Of a stretch of 32,180 nucleotides of DNA, positions 1 through 6,328 are shown in pieces. The stretch comes from a virus. The DNA lies in IMG/VR virus record IMGVR_UViG_3300025671_000280, positions 1 through 32,180 of that record; one strand, 5' to 3'. The notes beneath the pieces were generated by a model, which had not been told where the DNA came from, ran no database searches, and saw only the letters and a program-made list of their open reading frames with translations. Position 1 is the first letter of the stretch; the number at the start of each line of letters is the position of its first letter. A program made the position numbers and the translations under genes.

Positions 1-261
1 GTAATTGAAGGAAAACTAATACCAACTGATCAAGTTGAGTCAACCTGGATTAATTATGCTGCTAATTGTAGAGGTAAACTATTAACAATACCAAATAAAG
101 TTAGCCATTTAGTTTTAGCAAGCAGTGATTTTAATGAAGTTGAAAAAATACTTAAAGACGTAATATACGAGGCATTAGAGGAATTAGCAAATGACCCAAT
201 ACCAAGAGAATATAGAGAAAATACTCTTATCGACAAAGAAGACCTGGACTCCACCACCTAA
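1..261 (+). CDS. Terminase small subunit, Nu1-like (5' truncated)
   Basis: Frame 1 is open from the window edge to a TAA at 259-261 and gives 86 residues of a C-terminal part. The stretch reading LLTIPNKVSH followed by EVEKILKDVI and ALEEL matches the typical end of Nu1-type small terminases, where a conserved Leu-x-x-Ile-Pro segment precedes a helical dimerisation and large-subunit contact region. In that family the N-terminal winged helix recognises the packaging site; that part lies outside the window. The large terminase start overlaps the last 71 bases in another frame, the usual coupling of the two subunits. The family call is based on pattern and position; the truncation prevents checking the DNA-binding domain. 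Confidence 0.8.
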   Translation, partial: VIEGKLIPTDQVESTWINYAANCRGKLLTIPNKVSHLVLASSDFNEVEKILKDVIYEALEELANDPIPREYRENTLIDKEDLDSTT

Positions 262-2017
262 TTTAACTGTTTCTGAATGGGCTGATAATTATCGTACATT
301 ATCACCGGAATCATCAGCAGAAGCCGGTATGTGGAAAACATCACGAGCTCCATATCAAAAAGGTATTATGGACGCTGTTAATGATCCAAAGATTCATACT
401 ATTGTTTTTATGAAAAGTGCGCAAGTTGGTGCAACTGAAATATTAAATAATATAGTTGCTTATTATATTGACCAGGACCCAAGCCCATGTTTAGTACTAC
501 AACCAACTTTACAAATGGCCCAAGCATGGAGTAAAGACAGATTAGCTAATATGATTCGTGATTGTGATCGGTTGCGAGCCAAAGTAAAAGACCCGAGAAG
601 TAAAGATAGTTCTAATACGGTTTTATCAAAACAATTTCCCGGCGGCAACATTAATATTGTTGGATCTAATTCTGCTGCTGGTCTCGCTTCAAGACCAATT
701 AGAATTTTACTTTGTGATGAAATTGACCGTTATGACCCAAGTGCAGGTTCTGAAGGTGATCCTATTAACTTAGCAATTAAACGTACAACAACATTCTGGA
801 ACAGAAAAATATTTATTACTTCTACCCCAACTATAAAAGGTTTATCAAGAATAGAAGTTGCGTTTGAAGAATCAGATCAACGTTATTACGAAGTGCCATG
901 TCCAGAATGTAATGAGTATCAAGTCCTTGAATGGGAACAAATTCATTGGGAATCAAAAAAACCAGAAACAGCAGAATATACTTGTAAACATTGTGAAGTT
1001 GTGATACCTGAAACAAAAAAAATGTGGATGCTATCTAAAGGTAAATGGGTAGCTACACAAGAAACTAAAAAAACTGCAGGCTTTCATATATCAGAATTAT
1101 ATTCGCCCTGGCGATCATGGAAAGATATGGCTGTAGATTTTTATGCTGTTAAAAGTCAACCAGAAATGTTAAAGACCTGGGTAAATACTGCATTAGGTAA
1201 AACATTTGATGATCCAGGTGAAAGTATTGAATATAGCTCATTGATGAATCAAAGAGAAGAATATGACTATACTAATATTCCAAATAATATTTTATTAATT
1301 ACAGCAGGGATTGATGTACAAGGCGATAGATTAGAAGCGCAAGTAATTGGTTGGGGGCAAAACAATGAAGCATGGGTTTTAGATTATCGAGTATTCTTTG
1401 GTGATCCGTCAAGTAATTTGGTATGGAAAGATTTAGATAATTATTTAGGCATGACATTTAAACGAGACGATGATAAAGCTTTAAAAATAGCTTGTGCTTG
1501 CGTTGACTCTGGTGGTCATCATACTCAACAAGTTTATGCTTTTACTTCAAAACGAGTACATCGAAAAGTATTTGCTATTAAAGGTCAATCACAAAGCAAT
1601 AAGCCAATTGCAGGCAGACCATCGTTTATTGGCAGATCACGACATATTCTTTATCCAGTTGGTGCTGATACTGCTAAAGAAGCAATATATACAAGATTAA
1701 AATCTGAAACTAAAACAATACACTTTCCAGCAACAGTTGATGAAGAGTACTTTAGACAGCTTACATCAGAAAAACGTGTAATTAAATATTTTAAAGGTGC
1801 TAAAAAGTTTGAATGGGTTAAAAAAACAACCAGAAATGAAGCATTAGATACATTTGTTTATGGATTAGCTGCTTTATACATACTTCAACCAAATTATGAT
1901 CGATTAGAGCAATTAATTAATAAAAATCAATCTACACAAGCAGAACATACAAAAAACATTAAAAAAAGCTCATTTAGAGCTAATCATAGGCCAAATTGGG
2001 TAAATAATTGGAAATAA
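191..2017 (+). CDS. Terminase large subunit, lambda gpA-like
   Basis: A 608-residue packaging motor: ATPase plus nuclease that cuts concatemeric DNA and pumps it through the portal. Visible in order are a deviant Walker A (KSAQVGATE, about 75-83), Walker B with catalytic Glu (ILLCDEID, 172-179), a coupling segment STPT (211-214), a four-Cys zinc-type module (Cys237, 240, 265, 268), and an RNase H-like nuclease with Asp375 in GIDVQGD and Asp439 in VDSGGH. The zinc cysteines and these motifs are hallmarks of the GpA family rather than T4- or P22-type terminases. The start at 191 follows an AGAGG about 9 bases upstream and overlaps the small subunit. Length fits gpA-type proteins (about 600-650). 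Confidence 0.95.
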   Translation: MTQYQENIEKILLSTKKTWTPPPNLTVSEWADNYRTLSPESSAEAGMWKTSRAPYQKGIMDAVNDPKIHTIVFMKSAQVGATEILNNIVAYYIDQDPSPCLVLQPTLQMAQAWSKDRLANMIRDCDRLRAKVKDPRSKDSSNTVLSKQFPGGNINIVGSNSAAGLASRPIRILLCDEIDRYDPSAGSEGDPINLAIKRTTTFWNRKIFITSTPTIKGLSRIEVAFEESDQRYYEVPCPECNEYQVLEWEQIHWESKKPETAEYTCKHCEVVIPETKKMWMLSKGKWVATQETKKTAGFHISELYSPWRSWKDMAVDFYAVKSQPEMLKTWVNTALGKTFDDPGESIEYSSLMNQREEYDYTNIPNNILLITAGIDVQGDRLEAQVIGWGQNNEAWVLDYRVFFGDPSSNLVWKDLDNYLGMTFKRDDDKALKIACACVDSGGHHTQQVYAFTSKRVHRKVFAIKGQSQSNKPIAGRPSFIGRSRHILYPVGADTAKEAIYTRLKSETKTIHFPATVDEEYFRQLTSEKRVIKYFKGAKKFEWVKKTTRNEALDTFVYGLAALYILQPNYDRLEQLINKNQSTQAEHTKNIKKSSFRANHRPNWVNNWK

Positions 2018-2018
2018 T

Positions 2019-2058
2019 CATATAAAAATGTATACTTTTATATATAATTTGGTATAAT
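2019..2058 (+). promoter_or_regulatory. Promoter with palindromic GTATAC at the -35 position
   Basis: A perfect -10 box TATAAT lies at 2053-2058. The -35 position, 17 bases upstream, is occupied by the palindrome GTATAC (2030-2035), centre of an imperfect dyad spanning about 2021-2044. The 28-base stretch 2019-2046 matches 25290-25317 at 25 of 28 positions, including GTATAC. It precedes a strong AAGGAG ribosome-binding site at 2085-2090 and the nucleotide cassette. The repeat makes a promoter-operator much more likely than chance AT-rich sequence. The protein that reads the palindrome is unknown. Confidence 0.7.
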
Positions 2059-2096
2059 TATATTATAAACAAACAACATAATTTAAGGAGTTAATT

Positions 2097-2261
2097 ATGA
2101 CAAACGAACAATTAATACAAGCATTAGAAGCCGAAAGATCTAGATTATTAGGTTTACCTAGAAGACAGCAAATACAGGTTTTACAACAAACCTCACATGG
2201 AGAATTTAGAGCTGTTATTAGAGATATTGAAAATACTATTATAACTTTACAAGCTGCTTAA
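2097..2261 (+). CDS. Small hypothetical protein, first gene of nucleotide cassette
   Basis: A 54-residue protein with an excellent AAGGAG site six bases before the ATG. It is the first gene after the promoter at 2019-2058 and ends three bases before the NTP pyrophosphohydrolase gene. The sequence is helical and charged (MTNEQLIQALEAERSRLLGL at the start, AVIRDIENTIITLQAA at the end) with no Cys, signal peptide or membrane segment. I do not recognise the family. Its place suggests it belongs to the cassette, but nothing in the sequence shows a function. Confidence 0.75.
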   Translation: MTNEQLIQALEAERSRLLGLPRRQQIQVLQQTSHGEFRAVIRDIENTIITLQAA

Positions 2262-2264
2262 TTA

Positions 2265-2666
2265 ATGATAGGAGATATTAAAAACTTAAACCGGTATTAT
2301 CAAATATATCGGTTTATTGCTAATGCTTCAGATAATGAAAAATTACATTATCTTGAATTTCGTGCTAAGTTTATTCAAGAAGAATTAAACGAATTAATTA
2401 CAGCAATTGAAAATAATGAAGCTGATGAAGTAGTAGATGCTTTAATAGATATTATTGTTATTGCTTTAGGAACACTAGATGCATTTGATGTAAATATTAA
2501 AAAAGCATGGAAACGAGTACATCATGCAAACATGCAGAAAAAAATAGGGGTTAAAGATACCAGGCCAAATCCTTTAGGATTACCTGATCTTGTTAAACCA
2601 GAGGACTGGCAAGCTCCTCAACATTTTGATAATGTAGGTAAATTAAATTTTTTAGATAAGGAGTAA
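2265..2666 (+). CDS. MazG-like all-alpha NTP pyrophosphohydrolase
   Basis: A 133-residue helical protein. QEELNELITAIE followed by EADEVVDALIDI gives the EExxE and ExxD metal-binding pattern of the all-alpha NTP pyrophosphohydrolases (MazG, HisE, dimeric dUTPase and T4-type dCTPase). These hydrolyse an NTP or dNTP to the monophosphate and pyrophosphate using Mg ions. The last 45 residues (NPLGLPDLVKPEDWQAP) form a Pro-rich tail seen in phage members. It starts three bases after the preceding gene and ends two bases before the next. In this cassette a dCTPase or dUTPase role that feeds monophosphate to the synthase homologue is plausible, but substrate specificity cannot be read from sequence. 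Confidence 0.8.
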   Translation: MIGDIKNLNRYYQIYRFIANASDNEKLHYLEFRAKFIQEELNELITAIENNEADEVVDALIDIIVIALGTLDAFDVNIKKAWKRVHHANMQKKIGVKDTRPNPLGLPDLVKPEDWQAPQHFDNVGKLNFLDKE

Positions 2667-2668
2667 CT

Positions 2669-2932
2669 ATGCATTCAGTATTAAGTGAAGCGGCAGCTTT
2701 ACAAACACAAAAAGCCGAAGATTATAATTCAAATGATTCAGAAGCTAAACAAGAATACTTTCCGTACGGGCATCATTCGTATTTGCAAATGATTTCAACA
2801 AAAGTTAAACGCTTAGAGTCAATTGCATTTAACGAAAAAAATCCTAACTTTGAATCAGCTTACGATTCGGTATTAGATTTAATTAACTATGCAAGTTTTT
2901 ATGGAGCTTATTTAAAAAAACATGGAAAATGA
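2669..2932 (+). CDS. DUF1599-type (nucleotide-modification-associated) protein
   Basis: An 87-residue protein with the pattern of DUF1599: LQTQKAEDYN near residue 15, KVKRLESIA in the middle and ESAYDSVLDLINYA near the end. This family has been linked by gene neighbourhood to enzymes that modify nucleotides or DNA bases, and its helical layout resembles other all-alpha pyrophosphohydrolases. The role is not experimentally settled as far as I know. It has a GGAG ribosome-binding site and overlaps the synthase gene by 11 bases, so translation is probably coupled. Its position directly before a synthase predicted to use dCMP fits the family's association. The family assignment is by eye. Confidence 0.65.
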   Translation: MHSVLSEAAALQTQKAEDYNSNDSEAKQEYFPYGHHSYLQMISTKVKRLESIAFNEKNPNFESAYDSVLDLINYASFYGAYLKKHGK

Positions 2933-3716
2933 AAAACAATACTTTGCATTGGTTAATAAAATATTAACTGAAGGAGTAACTAGAAATAAAGAACGTACTG
3001 GCACAGGTACTAAAAGTATATTTGGTGCACATTTAGAATTAAATGTAAAAGCTGGTTTCCCATTATTTACACATAGAAAAATATTTTATAAAGGGGTAAT
3101 TGGTGAGTTAATATCATTTTTACGCGGTCATACTAATGTTAATGATTTTAAAACATTAGGTTGTAACTATTGGGACGAATGGGCGGAGCCCGATGGAAAT
3201 CTAGGACCAATATACGGTTATCAATGGCGTAACTATGCTGGTTTACAAATAGATCAGTTAAAAAATGTAATTGAAGAAGCTAAAGTAAATCCTGAATCAA
3301 GAAGATTATATGTTACAGCATGGAATCCAATTGATGCTGATAAAATGGCTTTATTACCATGTTTTCACGGTTTTCAATTATTAATTCATAATAATTCTTT
3401 GAATTTAGTAGTCAATATGCGCTCGTCTGATGTAATGCTTGGATTACCTTCAGATATATTATTTCATGCATTGTTAATGTTAGTTTTGTCTAATGAATTA
3501 GATATAACTCCTCATAAACTAATATTTAATTTAGGCGATGCGCATATCTATAACAATCATTTAAGATTTGCCCGTATGGTTCATGAATTACAAATATTTA
3601 ATCCACCTCAAGTTAGATTATATTATGAAGCTGGAATAGATAATTTATATCCTAACGATTTTATAGTTGCAAGTTATAAACATAATGCAGCACAACATTT
3701 AAAAATTAATGTCTAA
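2922..3716 (+). CDS. Thymidylate synthase family protein with Asn-to-Asp change; predicted dCMP (hydroxy)methylase
   Basis: A 264-residue ThyA-fold protein, normal length. Family residues present: Arg25 in ERTGTGT, Glu62, Trp84 and Trp87 in WDEWAE, Arg127-Arg128 in PESRR, nucleophile Cys147 in LLPC, Arg167 and Asp170 in MRSSDV, His208 and Tyr210 in DAHIY. The Asn that reads the dUMP uracil (GLPFN in E. coli, Asn177) is Asp178 here (GLPSD), in a gap-free stretch. Asp at this position is found in T4 dCMP hydroxymethylase, and the Asn-to-Asp mutant of Lactobacillus casei synthase prefers dCMP. Also as in T4 gp42, VVNMRS precedes the Asp. Retention of both Trp makes it otherwise synthase-like, so methyl versus hydroxymethyl transfer is open. 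Overlaps both neighbours. Confidence 0.85.
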   Translation: MENEKQYFALVNKILTEGVTRNKERTGTGTKSIFGAHLELNVKAGFPLFTHRKIFYKGVIGELISFLRGHTNVNDFKTLGCNYWDEWAEPDGNLGPIYGYQWRNYAGLQIDQLKNVIEEAKVNPESRRLYVTAWNPIDADKMALLPCFHGFQLLIHNNSLNLVVNMRSSDVMLGLPSDILFHALLMLVLSNELDITPHKLIFNLGDAHIYNNHLRFARMVHELQIFNPPQVRLYYEAGIDNLYPNDFIVASYKHNAAQHLKINV

Positions 3717-4173
3717 TTATTCTTATTCTTGGAATTTAAAATATTTAACACTTGCTAAAAAGTTTGCTAGTTGGTCTAAAGACCCTTCAACACAAGTAGG
3801 AGCAGTAGCAATAGGTAATAAAGGCCAGGTATTATCACAAGGTTATAATGGTTTTCCTAGAGGATTTAATGATTCACCATTAATATATAAAGATTCAAAA
3901 TTAAAAAGTAATTATATTATTCATGCTGAAATGAATTGTATTTATCATGCAACATTAAATGGCATATCATTAGAAGGATCAACATTGTTTGTATATGGGC
4001 TTGATGTATGCCATGAATGTGCTAAAGGTATTATTCAAGTAGGTATAAAAGAAATAGTTACTTATTCTCCAAATAAGCCAAAAGAAAAATGGATTGATAG
4101 TTTTAAAATATCTCAAAAATTATTTACAGAAAATAATATAAATTATATAAAAATAGACCAAAATAAATTTTAG
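3709..4173 (+). CDS. Deoxycytidylate (dCMP) deaminase
   Basis: A 154-residue zinc-dependent deaminase that would convert dCMP to dUMP. Visible are DPSTQVGAV (25-33), GYNGFPRGFND (45-55), the zinc and catalytic motif HAEMN (His72, Glu74) and the second zinc pair CHEC (Cys101, Cys104). The Pro that usually precedes the first Cys is Val here. Start and stop overlap the synthase-like gene by 8 bases. If the neighbour methylates dCMP, this enzyme could deaminate 5-methyl-dCMP directly to dTMP; phage dCMP deaminases can accept 5-substituted dCMP. Alternatively it only supplies dUMP to a host synthase. The family is clear; the physiological substrate is inferred. Confidence 0.9.
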   Translation: MSNYSYSWNLKYLTLAKKFASWSKDPSTQVGAVAIGNKGQVLSQGYNGFPRGFNDSPLIYKDSKLKSNYIIHAEMNCIYHATLNGISLEGSTLFVYGLDVCHECAKGIIQVGIKEIVTYSPNKPKEKWIDSFKISQKLFTENNINYIKIDQNKF

Positions 4174-4174
4174 C

Positions 4175-4211
4175 TATAATATAACAAATCTATATAAATA
4201 TTTGATATAAT
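4175..4211 (+). promoter_or_regulatory. Candidate promoter before head genes
   Basis: The 62-base gap after the deaminase holds two TATAAT boxes, at 4175-4180 and 4206-4211. The second sits in TATTTGATATAAT, resembling the -10 region of the promoter at 2019-2058. No good -35 or GTATAC palindrome is present. The downstream gene has no Shine-Dalgarno site. A late promoter that restarts transcription for head genes is plausible; the signal is weak in such AT-rich DNA. Confidence 0.4.
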
Positions 4212-4235
4212 CGGGTAAAGATATATTTTAAATTT

Positions 4236-4817
4236 ATGGCCAATAAATTCGACAGCACATACTATTCTACAACAGAACCCAATGAATTACAGCTTGGTGA
4301 TTTTTGGGCATGGAAAAAAATTGATCTTTCAGTTGATTATCCTACTTCATTATATAGTTTATCATACGAATTTAATTTAGTTGACGGGTCAACAGCAGCC
4401 AATTTTACATTAACAGCTACAGAATCTAATGATGAATATATTATTGAAGCAAGTAATACAACATCATATACTGCTGGCGAATATAATTGGGTTTCTTATA
4501 TAACACGATCAAGCGATTCGGCAAGAATTAAATTATCTGAAGGTTTTACAGAAATACAGCAAAATTATGCTACTACAACAAGCTCAGTTAGAAGCCATGC
4601 AAAAAAAGTTTTAGATGCTATAGAAGCAGTAATTGAAAATCGTGCAACTATGGACCAATCATCAATGAGTATTGCTGGTAGATCGTTATCAAGATTAACA
4701 ATTGATGAATTAATGACATTTAGAGATAGATATAAAATAGAATACTTAAAAGAAGTTAAACAGGCTAGAATTAAAAATAAAAAAGATTCGGGTAATTCTA
4801 TCAAAGTGAGGTTTTAA
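4236..4817 (+). CDS. Head-tail joining protein, gpW-like C-terminus with N-terminal beta domain
   Basis: A 193-residue protein between the terminase/cassette and the portal, the position of lambda gpW. Residues from about 120 on (VLDAIEAVIENRA, SIAGRSLSRLTIDELMTFRD, YLKEVKQARI) resemble gpW, a small protein that closes the DNA-filled head before tail joining. The first 110 residues are not in lambda gpW: they look like a beta-sandwich, starting with KFDSTYYSTTEPNELQLGDF. The product is about three times longer than gpW (68 residues). No Shine-Dalgarno site is seen before the ATG. The gpW link rests on position and the C-terminal pattern; the N-terminal domain's role is unknown. Confidence 0.6.
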   Translation: MANKFDSTYYSTTEPNELQLGDFWAWKKIDLSVDYPTSLYSLSYEFNLVDGSTAANFTLTATESNDEYIIEASNTTSYTAGEYNWVSYITRSSDSARIKLSEGFTEIQQNYATTTSSVRSHAKKVLDAIEAVIENRATMDQSSMSIAGRSLSRLTIDELMTFRDRYKIEYLKEVKQARIKNKKDSGNSIKVRF

Positions 4818-4819
4818 AT

Positions 4820-6328
4820 ATGGCCTGGTATAATCCATTTATAAATAACAAAAAAAATAAAAAAGTTACAAAAATTAGAAGATATACCGGAGCAAATACT
4901 GGTAGATTATTTTCAGACTTTACCGCATCAAGCACATCAGCAGACGCTGAAATTAAAGATCAATTAAGAATACTAAGAGAAAGAAGCCGTGATTTAGCTA
5001 GAAACGATTCTTATGTAACAAGATATTTAAACTTAATGGTTAGTAATATTATTGGTCATAATGGAATTAGATTAAGTGTTAAAGCTCGTGATTCAAAAGG
5101 TGATTTAGATATTATTGGAAATCAAACTATTGAACGAGAGTTTAAAAATTGGTCAAGAATGGGAAATTGTACATTAAATGGTCGTCAATCATTTTTAGAT
5201 TGTCAAAAGTTATTTGTCGAAGCGTTAATGAGAGATGGCGAAGTTTTAGTTAGACATGCTACTCCGACTGATTCAAAATATAAATATAAAATTCAATTTT
5301 TAGAAGCGGATCATTTAGATGAAACAAAAAATGATTTCAATCCTCAAACAAAAAATAGAATTAAAATGGGTGTTGAAGTTGATAAACATGATAAGCCAGT
5401 TGCATATTATTTGTTTAAAAATCATCCTTATGATAATACATATCAATCACCTAAAGAACATATAAGAGTTCCAGCTGAAGAAATTATTCATGCTTATATG
5501 CCAACACGTCCTGAGCAAACCAGGGGCGTGCCTATGACTGCTTCAGCTATGCCTCAAATAAAAATGCTTAATGGCTATATGGAGGCCGAAATAACAGCCG
5601 CACGTGTTTCAGCGGCTAAAATGGGATTTTTTACTTCGCCAGACGGTGATGGATATGTTGGTGAAGATTTTGAAGATACTTATACTCCAATTATGGAAGC
5701 GCAAGCTGGTTCATTTGAACAACTTCCTGCGGGAATGGATTTTAAAAGCTTTGACCCAGATCATCCAAGCACAGCATTTGGCCCGTTTACAACACAAGTT
5801 TTAAGAGGAATAGCTTCTGGTTTAAATATTTCATACCATGCTCTAACAAACGATTTAAGTTCAGTTAATTATAGTTCATTAAGAGCTGGCGCATTAGAAG
5901 ATAGAGAAATGTATAAGCTGTATCAAAGATTTGTTGTAGATCATTTTATGAGGCCTGTATTTGAAAAATGGTTAGAAATGGCTATTTCAAGCGGGGCTAT
6001 TATCATGGACCCTGAGGTAAATATTCCTTTACCAATGTCTAAGTTTGAAAAATTTGCAGCTGATACAGTATTTATTGGCCGTTCATTCCAGTGGGTTGAC
6101 CCTCAAAAAGAAATGAATGCATCAATAAGTGGTATGCAAGCAGGCTTGGTAACATACCAAGATGTTCAATCTAATTATGGCAGAGATGTTGAAGAGTTAT
6201 ATGAGCAACATGAAAGAGAGCAAAAATTAGCAGAACAATATGGAATTCAAACAGCTTTCCAACCATTTGGAACGAAGCTGCCAATTGAACCAGTAGTACA
6301 AGGAGGCAGCAATGGCGATTCCGAATAA
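4820..6328 (+). CDS. Portal protein, lambda gpB-like
   Basis: A 502-residue protein of the lambda-type portal family, which forms the dodecameric ring through which DNA enters and leaves the capsid and on which head assembly starts. Typical features are an N-terminal RLFSDF and an Arg-rich RERSRDLARN-YVTRYLNLMV segment, NIIGHNGIRL, the central QFLEADHLDE and YYLFKNHP beta region, EEIIHAYMPTRPEQTRGVP, and AALTNDL-type Ser/Tyr-rich sequence near SSVNYSSLRAG. Length matches gpB (533). It starts two bases after the gpW-like gene and overlaps the polyprotein by 17 bases, so portal and protease-capsid genes are translationally linked. Confidence 0.93.
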   Translation: MAWYNPFINNKKNKKVTKIRRYTGANTGRLFSDFTASSTSADAEIKDQLRILRERSRDLARNDSYVTRYLNLMVSNIIGHNGIRLSVKARDSKGDLDIIGNQTIEREFKNWSRMGNCTLNGRQSFLDCQKLFVEALMRDGEVLVRHATPTDSKYKYKIQFLEADHLDETKNDFNPQTKNRIKMGVEVDKHDKPVAYYLFKNHPYDNTYQSPKEHIRVPAEEIIHAYMPTRPEQTRGVPMTASAMPQIKMLNGYMEAEITAARVSAAKMGFFTSPDGDGYVGEDFEDTYTPIMEAQAGSFEQLPAGMDFKSFDPDHPSTAFGPFTTQVLRGIASGLNISYHALTNDLSSVNYSSLRAGALEDREMYKLYQRFVVDHFMRPVFEKWLEMAISSGAIIMDPEVNIPLPMSKFEKFAADTVFIGRSFQWVDPQKEMNASISGMQAGLVTYQDVQSNYGRDVEELYEQHEREQKLAEQYGIQTAFQPFGTKLPIEPVVQGGSNGDSE

